The notes: a model not told the origin generated them from the sequence alone. Positions 25,491 to 35,379 are shown, counted from the stretch's first letter. The stretch is DNA of 64,000 nt from Hungatella hathewayi WAL-18680 (GCF_000235505.1 NZ_JH379027.1:1441122-1505121); one strand, 5' to 3'. Translations and numbers: made by a program.

Positions 25491-26138
25491 ATGGCAGGAT
25501 TGGATTACAAGAAAGAGTATAAGGATTTGTATCAGCCGAAGAATCGCCCGTCGATTATCAATGTTCCAAAGATGACCTTTATTCAGGTGGAGGGCAGGGG
25601 AAATCCCAATACCTGTCAGGCTTACAAGGACGCCATGGAGATTTTATACGGTCTGTCCTTTACCATCAAGATGAGCAAGATGAGCGGCAGCCAGCCGGCC
25701 GGGTATTTCGAGTACGTGGTGCCGCCGCTGGAGGGCCTGTGGTGGTGCGAGGGGGACGAGATATTTGACGGAATCACAATGACGGACAAGTCAAAGTTCT
25801 GCTGGCTCTCTATGATCCGCCAGCCGGAGTTTGTGACGGAGGATGTGTTTGAGTGGGCGAAGGAATCCCTAAAGAAAAAGAAACCCCACGTGGATTTTGC
25901 CAGCACCCGCCTGGTGGAGTGGGAGGAAGGGCTGTGTGCCCAGGTGATGCATCTAGGACCCTATGACGATGAGCCGGCGACCATAGCCCTGCTTAATCAG
26001 TTTGTGGAGGACAATGGCTACGATACTGACATCACGGACACCCGCCGCCACCATGAAATCTATCTGGGAGACCCGAGAAAGACGGCGCCGGAGCGGCTGA
26101 AAACCGTACTGCGCCACCCTGTAAAAAAGCACCAATAA
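25491..26138 (+). CDS. GyrI-like small-molecule-binding domain protein
   Basis: A 215-aa single-domain protein of the GyrI-like/SOUL superfamily: YKKEYKDLYQPKNRPSIINV, FIQVEGRGNP, the conserved LEGLWW, and QVMHLGPYDDEPATI near the C-terminus followed by HHEIYLGDPRKTAPERLKT. These domains bind or hydrolyse hydrophobic ligands. ATG 25491 is preceded by AAGGAGGAG; an upstream ATG at 25395 lacks such a site. It lies after a WYL regulator and before a MATE pump, which suggests a drug or xenobiotic response set. Confidence 0.85.
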   Translation: MAGLDYKKEYKDLYQPKNRPSIINVPKMTFIQVEGRGNPNTCQAYKDAMEILYGLSFTIKMSKMSGSQPAGYFEYVVPPLEGLWWCEGDEIFDGITMTDKSKFCWLSMIRQPEFVTEDVFEWAKESLKKKKPHVDFASTRLVEWEEGLCAQVMHLGPYDDEPATIALLNQFVEDNGYDTDITDTRRHHEIYLGDPRKTAPERLKTVLRHPVKKHQ

Positions 26139-26174
26139 AACAGGAAAAATATAGTGAATCTTCTGCTTGCAAAA

Positions 26175-26234
26175 ACTCCTCAATGCGTGTAAATTATGAT
26201 GATAGATATTATACGTCTACACACATTGAGGAGT
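26175..26234 (+). promoter_or_regulatory. Inverted repeat sequestering the MATE ribosome site, with promoter
   Basis: ACTCCTCAATG (26175-26185) pairs perfectly with CATTGAGGAGT (26224-26234), which holds the TGAGGAG ribosome site of the MATE gene. TTGCAA (26167-26172) and TAAATT (26190-26195) form a weak promoter with a 17-base spacer overlapping the left arm. The repeat could act as a repressor operator in DNA or, if RNA begins upstream, as a hairpin hiding the ribosome site. Confidence 0.55.
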
Positions 26235-26240
26235 ATTATT

Positions 26241-27647
26241 ATGGAAAAGAGAGCAATGCGGGACATGACAAGCGGGTCCCCGATGAAGCTGATTCTGGGC
26301 TTCCTGATACCGATGCTGTTCGGTCTTCTGTTTCAGCAGTTTTACAACATGATGGACACCATCATCGTGGGCAAGTACTTAGGTGTCAGCGCGCTGGCAT
26401 CGGTGGGGTCCACCGGCTCGGTCAACTTTATGATTATCGGGTTCTGCATGGGCGTGTGCAGCGGCTTTGCCATCCCCGTTGCCCAGAAATTCGGGGAGAA
26501 GAACGAGTCGGCCATGAGAAAATTCGTGGCCAACAGCGGCTGGCTGGCGGCAGCGTTTGCCGCGGTCATGACGGTGGTGGTGTGTATCTTCTGCCGCCAG
26601 ATTCTGGTGTGGATGAGAACGCCGGAGGACATTATTGACGGGGCCTACTCCTACATATTCGTGATTTTCATGGGGATTCCGGCCATCTACCTCTACAACC
26701 TGCTGTCAGGCATCATCCGCTCCCTGGGGGACAGCACCACGCCGGTTATCTTCCTGCTCATCTCCTCGGTGATGAATATCATCCTGGATTTGTTCACGAT
26801 TATTGTGCTGAAAATGGGCGTGGCCGGGGCGGCGTGGGCGACAGTGATTTCCCAGGCGGTTTCCGGTATCCTGTGTCTGCTCTATATGAGAAAGAAATTC
26901 ACCATCCTGAAAATGCAGGGGGAGGAGTGGAAGCCGGACGCCTATGCCATGAGAACGCTCTGCGGCATGGGGATTCCCATGGGACTCCAGTATTCCATCA
27001 CGGCCATCGGCAGCGTGATCTTGCAGACGGCGGTGAACTCGCTTGGCTCCGTGGCGGTTGCGTCCGTGACGGCAGGCAGCAAAATCAGCATGTTTTTCTG
27101 CTGTCCCTTTGACGCCATGGGAGCGACGATGGCGACCTACGGCGGCCAGAATGTGGGCGCGAAAAAGCTGGACCGTGTCCATCAGGGCATGAAATCCTGT
27201 ATCGCCCTGGGGGCTGCATATTCGGTGCTGGCCCTGGTGGTGCTGTACTTCTTCAGCGACGTGGTGGCGCTGCTGTTTGTAGATGCCGGGGAATTTGAGA
27301 TTCTTAAAAATACAAGACAGTTCCTGATGACCAACGTGGCATTCTATTTCCCGCTGGCGCTGGTGAATATTGTAAGATTTATGATACAGGGGCTTGGCTA
27401 TTCCAAGTTCGCCATCATCGCCGGCGTGTGCGAGATGGGCGCCCGCTGCGCGGTGGCCTTCCTGGTTGGCTGGTTCGGCTACAATGCCGTCTGCTTCGCC
27501 AATCCGCTGGCGTGGATTGCGGCGGATATCTTCCTGATTCCGGCTTACCTGTATGTGATGAAACGTCTCCGCCGGAAGTTCGGGCAGATAGAAATGCACC
27601 CAGTCACAGGCGCCAGTGTGGTGGCGGCTGAAACCGGATGCAGATAA
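26241..27647 (+). CDS. MATE-family multidrug efflux transporter
   Basis: A 468-aa inner-membrane antiporter with 12 predicted helices. Family features include GSPMKLILGFLIPMLFGLLFQQFYNMMDTIIVGKYLG at the start, the equivalent mid-protein repeat GIPMGLQYSITAIGSVILQTAVN, and GAKKLDRV. It exports cationic drugs or metabolites using Na+ or H+. TGAGGAG lies 8 bases before ATG 26241. The stop is only 3 bases from the stop of the convergent acetyltransferase gene. Confidence 0.92.
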   Translation: MEKRAMRDMTSGSPMKLILGFLIPMLFGLLFQQFYNMMDTIIVGKYLGVSALASVGSTGSVNFMIIGFCMGVCSGFAIPVAQKFGEKNESAMRKFVANSGWLAAAFAAVMTVVVCIFCRQILVWMRTPEDIIDGAYSYIFVIFMGIPAIYLYNLLSGIIRSLGDSTTPVIFLLISSVMNIILDLFTIIVLKMGVAGAAWATVISQAVSGILCLLYMRKKFTILKMQGEEWKPDAYAMRTLCGMGIPMGLQYSITAIGSVILQTAVNSLGSVAVASVTAGSKISMFFCCPFDAMGATMATYGGQNVGAKKLDRVHQGMKSCIALGAAYSVLALVVLYFFSDVVALLFVDAGEFEILKNTRQFLMTNVAFYFPLALVNIVRFMIQGLGYSKFAIIAGVCEMGARCAVAFLVGWFGYNAVCFANPLAWIAADIFLIPAYLYVMKRLRRKFGQIEMHPVTGASVVAAETGCR

Positions 27648-27650
27648 ACA

Positions 27651-28217
27651 TTAAAATAGATTCTTAAACACTTCTGAAGTGATGGGAATGACTGGGGCGG
27701 GCTCTTTCGGGTGTCCGCCCAGCATTTTCTCCATCCATATCATATCGTACCATATTCCCATCTTATAACCGCATTTTGTAAAATGAGCCACGGTCTTGTA
27801 GCCATACTTTTCGTGAAACCGGATGCTCTCCGGGTTGGGGTAGGCGATGCAGGCTTCCAGATTGAGAATGTTCTGCTGCCTCAAAATGTCTTCCAGCGCC
27901 TTGTAGAGTCTGGTCCCAACACCGCCGCCCCGGCAGGTCTCGTCCACATAGATGGAGGTCTCCACCGCCCAGTCGTAGGCCGCCCGTGATTTGAAGGGGG
28001 AGACGTAGGCGTAGCCCACAATCCTTCCGTCCTGTACCGCCGCCAGATAGGGAAAACGGGTCAGCGTGTGAACAATCCGCTCCCGGAATTCCTCCACCGT
28101 GGGCACCACATACTCAAAGGTGATGGCAGTTTTTAACACGTAAGGTTCATATATCGTTAACAGTTCTTCCGCGTCCGCCGGCGTTGCCATGCGGATGTGC
28201 AGGTTGTTGTCGTTCAT
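27651..28217 (-). CDS. GNAT N-acetyltransferase, phosphinothricin-acetyltransferase-like
   Basis: A 188-aa cytosolic enzyme. The acetyl-CoA motif is CRGGGVGTRLYKAL. Preceding strands read GRIVGYAYVSPFKSRAAYDWAVETSIYV, a pattern typical of the Pat/Bar group, and ITFEYVVPTVEEF near the N-terminus is also typical. It transfers an acetyl group to an amine such as an amino-acid analogue or methionine derivative; the actual substrate is unknown. An AGAGGA site precedes ATG on the minus strand. Confidence 0.9.
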   Translation of the reverse strand: MNDNNLHIRMATPADAEELLTIYEPYVLKTAITFEYVVPTVEEFRERIVHTLTRFPYLAAVQDGRIVGYAYVSPFKSRAAYDWAVETSIYVDETCRGGGVGTRLYKALEDILRQQNILNLEACIAYPNPESIRFHEKYGYKTVAHFTKCGYKMGIWYDMIWMEKMLGGHPKEPAPVIPITSEVFKNLF

Positions 28218-28235
28218 CTGGTATCCTCTTAATCA

Positions 28236-29714
28236 TCAATGATAAATCTTCTTATGCTCGTATATCGGCTCCGAGGTCAGCTCCACGCCCAGCTTCTGAA
28301 ACATCTTGATATCCACGGAGGACAACATGACGGAGGTGTGGGCCTGACAGCCTGACAGCTTGGACAACTGGTCCAGGGCAATCTGGGCATTTTCGTCCGT
28401 GGCCGCGCACATGGACAGGGCAATCAGTATCTCATCGGTGTGAAGCCGTGGATTCTGGCTTCCCAGGTAGTTGACCTTCAGCTTCTGGATGGGCTCGATG
28501 GCGGACGGTGCAATCAGATGCACCTCATCCGGGATATTGCCCAGGGCCTTCACCGCATTTAACAGAAGGGCCGCGGAGGGGCCCAGCAGATCGCTGGTCT
28601 TGCCGGTCACCAGAGTGCCGTCAGGCAGCTCCATGGCCGCCGCCGGAGAATGGCTTAACTCGGATTTTTCCAGAGCCGCCCTCACTACCTGCCGCAAATC
28701 CGTTGTGATGCGGGACTGCTTCATCAGCAGCTCAATCTTGTAAACTTCCTCGCTGGAGCCCTCCCCGGTAGCCAATCGCCCTAACGCGTGGTAATACCGC
28801 CGGATAATCTCCTGGTTGGACGCCTCCCGGCACACTTCGTCGTCAATGATGCAGTTGCCGACCATATTGACACCCATGTCCGTCGGCGATTTGTAAGGAC
28901 ATTCCCCGTAAATCCCCTCAAAGATGGCGGTGAGAACCGGGAATATCTCCACGTCCCGGTTGTAGTTGACGGTGGTCTCCCCGTAGGCTTCCAGATGGAA
29001 GGGGTCAATCATATTGACATCGTTTAAATCGGCGGTAGCCGCCTCGTAAGCCAGATTGACCGGATGCTTTAAGGGCAGGTTCCAGATGGGAAATGTCTCG
29101 AATTTGGCATATCCGGCCTGGATGCCCCGCTTGTTCTCGTGATAGAGCTGGGACAGACACGTGGCCATCTTGCCGCTTCCCGGTCCGGGAGCCGTGACGA
29201 TGACCAGCGGTTTGGAGGTCTCGATATAGTCGTTTCGCCCAAAGCCCTCCTCGCTGACAATCAGGGAAATGTTGTTGGGATAACCCTCGATGACATAGTG
29301 GCGGTACACAGTAATTCCCATGTTCTCCAGCTTGGATTTGAACACATCCGCACTCTGCTGGCCGGAATACTGGGTGATGACCACGCTTCCCACAAAGAGG
29401 CCCTTGTCCCGGAAGGACTGTATCAGCCGCAGGACATCCACGTCGTAGGTGATGCCCAAATCGTAGCGGATTTTGTTCTTCTCAATGTCCGCCGCATTGA
29501 TGGCGATGACAATCTCGGACTGGTCGGCCAGTTGAAGCAGCATCCGCAGCTTGCTGTCCGGTGCGAAACCCGGCAGAACTCTGGATGCGTGGTAATCGTC
29601 AAACAGCTTGCCGCCAAATTCCAGATAGAGCTTATCCCCAAACTGATTAATACGTTCCCGGATGTGCTCGGACTGCATGGTTAAATATTTCTGGTTATCA
29701 AATCCTGTTTTCAT
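28236..29714 (-). CDS. DUF1846 family protein
   Basis: A 492-aa protein of the DUF1846 family, recognised from the start GFDNQKYLTMQSEHIRERI, YLEFGGKLFDDYHASRVLPG, and the nucleotide-binding-like loop VTAPGPGSGKMATCLSQLYHE. Also visible are VNLAYEAATADL and PTDMGVNMVG. The length is typical. ATG 29714 has AAGGGG upstream, while the open frame extends to 29807. The biochemical role of the family is poorly known; P-loop-type ATP use is inferred from the glycine-rich loop. Transcribed opposite to its neighbours. Confidence 0.88.
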   Translation of the reverse strand: MKTGFDNQKYLTMQSEHIRERINQFGDKLYLEFGGKLFDDYHASRVLPGFAPDSKLRMLLQLADQSEIVIAINAADIEKNKIRYDLGITYDVDVLRLIQSFRDKGLFVGSVVITQYSGQQSADVFKSKLENMGITVYRHYVIEGYPNNISLIVSEEGFGRNDYIETSKPLVIVTAPGPGSGKMATCLSQLYHENKRGIQAGYAKFETFPIWNLPLKHPVNLAYEAATADLNDVNMIDPFHLEAYGETTVNYNRDVEIFPVLTAIFEGIYGECPYKSPTDMGVNMVGNCIIDDEVCREASNQEIIRRYYHALGRLATGEGSSEEVYKIELLMKQSRITTDLRQVVRAALEKSELSHSPAAAMELPDGTLVTGKTSDLLGPSAALLLNAVKALGNIPDEVHLIAPSAIEPIQKLKVNYLGSQNPRLHTDEILIALSMCAATDENAQIALDQLSKLSGCQAHTSVMLSSVDIKMFQKLGVELTSEPIYEHKKIYH

Positions 29715-29955
29715 GTGTTGTGACCCCTTATCTGTTGAACTTTCTTTCGTACATCGCGGTGCCCACGGCCGAAACGCCGCACCGCTCATTCTTATCCATA
29801 TTATCACAGGTGCGGGTAAAATGCATTATAAATAAATGCTTATTGAGAAAAAAATAACGGTAAAATGATAGAAAATTCTCAAATATGATGTAGAATAGAG
29901 ACAGAAGCCTAATGATTGGGATACGGAACGTGCGCGGGAAAGGAAAAGAGCGGCC

Positions 29956-30663
29956 ATGGGAGAAGTGATACTGAAGGCGGAGCGCTTATCGGTCTGCTAT
30001 GAGGGGGAGGGCGTGTCTGTCCAGGCGCTTTCGGATGTGTCTTTTGAGATCTATGAGGGAGAGTTTATCGTGGTGCTGGGGCCGTCCGGCTCCGGCAAGA
30101 GTACGCTGCTCAATGTGCTTGGCGGCATGGATAAACCGGGCAGCGGGAAGCTGTGGTATAAAAGTCACGAGGTTACTTCCTATAATAAGAATGAACTGTC
30201 GGACTACCGCAGGGATGTGGTGGGATTCGTGTTCCAGTTCTTCAATCTGATTCCATCCCTGACGGCCAGGGAAAATGTGGAGCTGGCGGCCAGCATTGTG
30301 CGGGAGGCCATGGATTCCGGGGAGGTGCTTGATTTGGTGGGACTCTCCGGGAGGGAGAAGCATTTTCCGGCGCAGATGTCAGGCGGGGAGCAGCAGAGAG
30401 TGTCCATCGCGAGGGCGGTGGTGAAGAAACCGGATTTGCTGCTCTGTGACGAGCCAACCGGGGCGCTGGACAGCGTCAACAGTATCGCGGTAGTGAAACT
30501 GCTGGTGGACGTAGGGCGAAAGCTTGGCTGCCCGGTGGTGACCATCACCCACAACGCGGAGATGGCGCGAATCGCCGACCGGGTCTTTCACATGAAGGAC
30601 GGGCGGCTGGAGCGGATTGTGGTGAACGAGAAGCCCTGCGCGGTGGAAGAACTGGAATGGTAG
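29956..30663 (+). CDS. ABC exporter ATPase, MacB/LolD type
   Basis: A 235-aa ATP-binding protein: Walker A GPSGSGKSTLLN, Q-loop FVFQFFNLIPSLTARENVE, signature MSGGEQQRVSIARA, Walker B LLLCDEPTGALDS, H-loop ITHN. It drives the FtsX-type permease encoded next. AAAGGA lies somewhat far (~12 bases) before ATG. First gene of a three-gene exporter operon. Confidence 0.93.
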   Translation: MGEVILKAERLSVCYEGEGVSVQALSDVSFEIYEGEFIVVLGPSGSGKSTLLNVLGGMDKPGSGKLWYKSHEVTSYNKNELSDYRRDVVGFVFQFFNLIPSLTARENVELAASIVREAMDSGEVLDLVGLSGREKHFPAQMSGGEQQRVSIARAVVKKPDLLLCDEPTGALDSVNSIAVVKLLVDVGRKLGCPVVTITHNAEMARIADRVFHMKDGRLERIVVNEKPCAVEELEW

Positions 30664-30752
30664 GAACCAGTATTGATATGGAAAATGACAGTGGCAGCAG
30701 TGGCGGAATTGTGAGATAAATGACACGGCAGGACTGAGCGAAAGGAAGGAAT

Positions 30753-33104
30753 ATGGGCAGGCTTTTGTGGATAAAAATGCTGCGGGATATGAAACGCTCC
30801 TGGGCGGCCTATGCAATCTGTATGATTATCGTGGCCATCGGGTTCTGCGGATATTCCGTGCTGGAGTTATGCCAGAAGAATCTGGAGGAGTCGGAGCGGT
30901 ATTTTTTCCAGGTGACAGACTTCTGTGATGGCTTTGCTACGGTGGAGCGGGCGCCGGAGAGTGTGGGCGCCCTGCTGGAGCGGATTGACGGCGTGGAGCG
31001 GGCAGAGGGGCGTCTGGAGAAAAATGTCCGGGTCACGGCCTATGACGATGAGGTGGAACTTCATCTGGTTTCCATCCGGGAGGGAAGCATGAACCAGCCC
31101 AAGCTTTCCAGAGGCAGTCTGCCAGCGGAGGGAGAGCGGCAGATGGTCATTGGCGACGCCATTTCCAAGGTCAGGAAGATTCGGCCCGGGGAGGAGCTTC
31201 CGGTGATTATCCAGGGAAAACAGGTGATGTTAGAGGTGTCCGGCAGCGGCATTACCCCGGAAAATATATACATGATAAAGGATATGGGAGATTTGTTCCC
31301 GGACCCGTCGGCGTATGACGCGGCATTTATGGATTATGACACCATGGCGGGGCTGTTCTCGGAGGCGGGGATGGTCAACAGTTTTCTGTTCCGCCTGTCG
31401 CCGGGGGCGTCGTGGGACGATGTGAAGGATGAGATTGAGCGGACTTTGACCCCTTACGGCTGTTATCAGCTGAATGCCAGCGAAGACCAGCTGTCGGTGT
31501 CCATGCTGGACGAGGAGATCAAGCAGCTGGGGAAGATGTCGGGCGTGGTGCCGTTTCTCTTTTTGACGGTGGCGGCGGTGATTCTCTACATCACCATGAG
31601 CCGTCTGGTGGAGCAGCAGAGAACACAGATTGGGACGCTGCTGGCTATGGGAATCAGTATGAAGAGTATTCAGCTTCATTATATGCTTTACGGGGTGTTT
31701 GTGGGGGCCGTGGGTGGATTGGCCGGCGGTCTGCTGGGATATGGTCTGGCGGACCCCATGGCCGGATTTTACCGGATGTATTTTAATCTGCCGGATGTGA
31801 CGGCGTCCCTCTCGGTGCTGTACTTATGTGGCGGTACGGTGGCGGCGGCTGTGTTCTGCGGCGGCGTGGCCTGGGTGATAGCAGGCAGCTTCGGGGATTT
31901 GACTCCGTCGGTGGCCCTGCGGCCCCCGGCTCCCAAGGCGGCCAGACAGTCGGTGCTGGAGCGGATACCGGGATTTGCAGCGCTGTTCACAGTGCCGGGA
32001 ATGATGGCGGTGCGGAGTCTGTCGAGAAACCGGAAACGGACGGCATTTTCCATTGTGGGGATTTCGTTTGCGTTTATGATTACGGCGACGCTGGTGTCCA
32101 TGAATAAGATGTTTGACGTGTTTATCTTTGATTACTGGGAGAAGACGCAGAAGCAGGACATCATGGTGCAGTTTAACCGGCCGGTCAGCGTGGATGACGC
32201 CATGCTGGCAGTGCGCCATGAGGATATCCAGGCGGCGGAGGGCGTGGTGGATGTGACGGCCACACTCCGGGGACCACAGGGAGAGGTGGACTGCACGATA
32301 CAGGGGATTTCGCCGGATTCCAGGCTGTGCCGGCTGTTTGATACGGAAGGGCGGCCGGTGAAGGTGGAGGACGAGGGGATTGTGCTGTCGGAGCATATGG
32401 CGACGCTGATGGATGTGGGGATAGGCGATACCATCCAAGTGAAGGTGGTGTATCCCAAAGAGCGGCTGAGCCGGGTGGCGGTGACGGCCATTGTGAACCA
32501 GTATATGGGCAGCACGGCCTACATGTCCTATCAGGGCGTGGGAAGAATCAGTGAATACCGGAATGTGTACACGTCGGTGCTTCTAAAGGCGCCGGAGCGG
32601 GTGCAGCAGGAGATTCTGGAGCGGTTAAATGACGCCACGGCGGTGTCCCTGGTGGAGAGCCGGCAGCAGAGGCTGGACGGCTACCACTCCATGATGGGGA
32701 GCATGTCGGGGATTATGGCGTCCATGTCGGCCATGGGAGTTATCATCGGGTGCGTGGTTATTTACGTCAGTTCCCTGATTAGTTTTGAGGAATTGAAGCG
32801 GGAGATATCCACGCTGATGGCGCTGGGGCTTCGGGATGTCCAGTGTCTGGAGGTGATCTCGGTGAGCCAGTGGCTGATGTCCATCGGCGGCATGATTCTG
32901 GGGATTCCCATGGCCATGGGAGTGAGCCGGTGGATATCCGTGGCCATGGCGTCGGAGCTTTATACCATCCCGGATTTTGTGGATGGAATGTCGCTGCTGC
33001 GGGCAGTGGGACTGACCATGATATCCGTGTGGGTCAGCTCCCGGCTGATGCTGCGCAAAATGAGAAAGCTGTCTCCGGTGGAACTGTTGCGGGAGCGGGA
33101 GTGA
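30753..33104 (+). CDS. FtsX-like ABC permease (MacB/LolC type), two FtsX domains
   Basis: A 783-aa membrane protein. TM1 (SWAAYAICMIIVAIGFCGYSVLEL) is followed by an extracellular region, three helices near residues 260-390 including FLFLTVAAVILYITMSRLVEQQRTQIGTL, and a second TM and extracytoplasmic segment. A final three-helix group with GVIIGCVVIYVSSL and LKREISTLMALGLRD closes the protein. The duplicated FtsX layout fits peptide exporters or mechanotransmission systems rather than bulk drug pumps. It starts after AAGGAAGG. The stop overlaps the start of the membrane fusion protein (TGATG). Confidence 0.9.
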   Translation: MGRLLWIKMLRDMKRSWAAYAICMIIVAIGFCGYSVLELCQKNLEESERYFFQVTDFCDGFATVERAPESVGALLERIDGVERAEGRLEKNVRVTAYDDEVELHLVSIREGSMNQPKLSRGSLPAEGERQMVIGDAISKVRKIRPGEELPVIIQGKQVMLEVSGSGITPENIYMIKDMGDLFPDPSAYDAAFMDYDTMAGLFSEAGMVNSFLFRLSPGASWDDVKDEIERTLTPYGCYQLNASEDQLSVSMLDEEIKQLGKMSGVVPFLFLTVAAVILYITMSRLVEQQRTQIGTLLAMGISMKSIQLHYMLYGVFVGAVGGLAGGLLGYGLADPMAGFYRMYFNLPDVTASLSVLYLCGGTVAAAVFCGGVAWVIAGSFGDLTPSVALRPPAPKAARQSVLERIPGFAALFTVPGMMAVRSLSRNRKRTAFSIVGISFAFMITATLVSMNKMFDVFIFDYWEKTQKQDIMVQFNRPVSVDDAMLAVRHEDIQAAEGVVDVTATLRGPQGEVDCTIQGISPDSRLCRLFDTEGRPVKVEDEGIVLSEHMATLMDVGIGDTIQVKVVYPKERLSRVAVTAIVNQYMGSTAYMSYQGVGRISEYRNVYTSVLLKAPERVQQEILERLNDATAVSLVESRQQRLDGYHSMMGSMSGIMASMSAMGVIIGCVVIYVSSLISFEELKREISTLMALGLRDVQCLEVISVSQWLMSIGGMILGIPMAMGVSRWISVAMASELYTIPDFVDGMSLLRAVGLTMISVWVSSRLMLRKMRKLSPVELLRERE

Positions 33105-34339
33105 TGGGAAAGAGGATAGCTGGAAAGGGCGGAGAGATGAAGAAAAAGTATAAGTATATTCTGGCAGGTGTGGTGGTGGCTGTGTTTGTGGTGGCGGCCG
33201 CCGTGGGCATATTAAAACCTATCGCGGTGGAGCTGGAAACGGTGGCGAATGGCAGTCTGGAGACGGAGCTGACGGTTCAGGGGACCCTGACACCCATTCA
33301 CAGCACGCTCCTCAGCGCCGGCTTTCAGGGCGCGGTGCGGGAAATGCCCCATCAGGCGGGGACCGCATTAAAACAGGGGGAAATGATTCTTCGGATGGGT
33401 TATGAGAGCCAGGCGGAGCTGGAACTTTCCAGGGAGCAGTACCGGCAGCAGCTGACTTCAGCGAAGCAGACCTATGAGAACTTATTTGGGGACCATGGTT
33501 CCGCACCGGCGGCGCTGGCCGCGGCCCAGAGTGATTATGAACTGGCCAGAAAGAATTATGAGAACGGGCGGGCGCTGGCGGCCGCCGGCAGCATTTCCCA
33601 GATCGAGCTGGACGTGCTGGCAAACCAGTACAGCAAGGCGGAGCAGGCGTTCAATCAGGCGTCGGAGACCAACTCGGAGGGGAACCGGAAGTACTATGAG
33701 GAGTTGATTGCTTCCTATGAAAAGCAGCTGGAAACGCTGGAGCAGGTGGCAAATCCGGGGGAGATTCTCATGCCCTATGACGGGGTGATATGGGAGCTTT
33801 ACCCAGCCCAGGGGCAGTATGTGACGGCCAATGAGCCGGTGGCGAAGATCTATCAGCCGGGTGATATGAAGATTCAGGCGTCGCTCTTGACGGAGGACGC
33901 GGTGCGGCTGACTCAGGGGCAGACGGTTTTTGTGCGGTACGCGGACGGGACGGTGGCGGAGGCCAAAGTGGAATTTGTGTCCGCGGTGGCGGGACAGACG
34001 CTGTCCACCATTGGGATGGAGGAGAATCGGTGCCAGGTGGAATTTAAGCCGGAGAAAGTGCCGGAGCTGGCGGGCGCCGGACATCAGGTGGATGTGACCT
34101 GCACGCTGGTGGCGGCGGAGAATGTGCTGTCGGTGCCGTCGTCGGCCATTGTTCCGGTGACAGGGGGCAGCGCGGTCTATGTGAAAAAGGGTGGGAAAGC
34201 CCGTCTTGTCCAAGTGGAGACCGGGAAGAAGAGCGGCGGCCGGGTGGAGATTACCGGCGGGCTGTTGGAGCATGATGTGATTGTGGCGGACCCCTATGAG
34301 GACCATGTGAAGGATGGGAGCCGGATTACAGGGATGTAA
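33104..34339 (+). CDS. Membrane fusion protein (HlyD/MacA-like)
   Basis: A 411-aa single-pass adaptor protein. The N-terminal helix (YILAGVVVAVFVVAAAVGIL) is followed by a barrel-sandwich domain, a coiled coil rich in Ala, Glu and Gln (~100-200), and beta-barrel segments (GQYVTANEPVAKIY, VPSSAIVPVTGGSAVYV, LVQVETGKKSGGRVEITGGL). ATG 33104 overlaps the upstream stop; ATG 33137 is an alternative with a weaker ribosome site. It should link the FtsX permease to the wall side, as MacA-like proteins do in Gram-positive peptide exporters. Confidence 0.88.
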   Translation: MGKRIAGKGGEMKKKYKYILAGVVVAVFVVAAAVGILKPIAVELETVANGSLETELTVQGTLTPIHSTLLSAGFQGAVREMPHQAGTALKQGEMILRMGYESQAELELSREQYRQQLTSAKQTYENLFGDHGSAPAALAAAQSDYELARKNYENGRALAAAGSISQIELDVLANQYSKAEQAFNQASETNSEGNRKYYEELIASYEKQLETLEQVANPGEILMPYDGVIWELYPAQGQYVTANEPVAKIYQPGDMKIQASLLTEDAVRLTQGQTVFVRYADGTVAEAKVEFVSAVAGQTLSTIGMEENRCQVEFKPEKVPELAGAGHQVDVTCTLVAAENVLSVPSSAIVPVTGGSAVYVKKGGKARLVQVETGKKSGGRVEITGGLLEHDVIVADPYEDHVKDGSRITGM

Positions 34340-34415
34340 AGGAAGAAAATGGTGTGGCGCCAGTAGATTCAGGAAGCAGTAACCGGAGATACGAAAAACC
34401 GGGAGCAATAAGCGG

Positions 34416-34444
34416 TTGACAATTGCCCCGGAATGATGCAAAAT
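34416..34444 (+). promoter_or_regulatory. Promoter for methionine aminopeptidase gene
   Basis: Consensus TTGACA (34416-34421), a 17-base spacer and CAAAAT (34439-34444). Confidence 0.6.
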
Positions 34445-34509
34445 GGCAGTATTCGTTTGAAATACATAGGATTAAAAATAGAGAGCAGATAGAAAGAAGA
34501 TTATGAGAC

Positions 34510-35379
34510 ATGAAATTAGGCAGAAATGATGCGTGTTGGTGTGGCAGTGGTGTGAAGTACAAGAACTGTCATATGGCATTTGACCAGAAGATTATGAGGT
34601 ACAGGATGGCGGGACATATGGTTCCGGACCGCGAGATGATTAAGACGCCCGCCCAGATAGCGGGAATCAGAAAGGCCGGGGCGGTGAATACGGAGATTTT
34701 GAACCGGGTGGATTCCATCATCAAGGCAGGTATCAGCACGGAGGAAATCAACGAGTTTGTGCATCGGAACACCCTGGAGCTGGGAGGAATTCCGGCGCCC
34801 CTGAATTATGACGGTTTTCCAAAGAGCGTGTGCACCTCGGTCAACGACGTGGTCTGCCACGGCATTCCGTCGGCGGAGTGCATTTTGAAGGACGGGGACA
34901 TTATCAATGTGGATGTGACCACCATCGTGGACGGCTATTACGGCGACGCGTCCCGGATGTACTGTATTGGAAATGTGTCCGACGAGGCCAGGAAACTGGT
35001 GGAGGTGACGAAAAAATGTACGGATTTGGGACTGCAGGAGGTAAAACCCTGGGGACATCTGGGCGATATCGGCGCGGTGATCTCGGAGTGCGCCTATCAA
35101 AATGGATTTACGGTGGTCCGGGAGATTGGCGGCCACGGCGTGGGCGTTCAGTTCCACGAGGAGCCGTGGGTCAGCCATATCGGGACGAGAGGAACGGATA
35201 TGCTGCTGGTGCCTGGCATGATTTTCACCATTGAGCCGATGATAAATGCAGGCGGCGAGGAGGTGTTCCAGGACGAGGAAGACGGCTGGACCATCTACAC
35301 GGAGGATGGAAGTCTGACGGCCCAGTGGGAATACACGGTGCTTGTGACGGAGGATGGAGCGGAAGTGCTGTCGAGATAA
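34510..35379 (+). CDS. map: Type I methionine aminopeptidase with N-terminal SEC-C zinc motif
   Basis: Removes the start Met from nascent proteins in the cytoplasm (289 aa). The N-terminus is a SEC-C motif, CWCGSGVKYKNCH, which in some clostridial enzymes is thought to help ribosome binding. The catalytic domain has the metal ligands in VCHGIPS, NVDVTTIVDGYYGDASR, GGHGVGVQFHEEPWV and FTIEPMIN, then QWEYTVLVTEDG. Single gene with its own promoter. Confidence 0.95.
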   Translation: MKLGRNDACWCGSGVKYKNCHMAFDQKIMRYRMAGHMVPDREMIKTPAQIAGIRKAGAVNTEILNRVDSIIKAGISTEEINEFVHRNTLELGGIPAPLNYDGFPKSVCTSVNDVVCHGIPSAECILKDGDIINVDVTTIVDGYYGDASRMYCIGNVSDEARKLVEVTKKCTDLGLQEVKPWGHLGDIGAVISECAYQNGFTVVREIGGHGVGVQFHEEPWVSHIGTRGTDMLLVPGMIFTIEPMINAGGEEVFQDEEDGWTIYTEDGSLTAQWEYTVLVTEDGAEVLSR

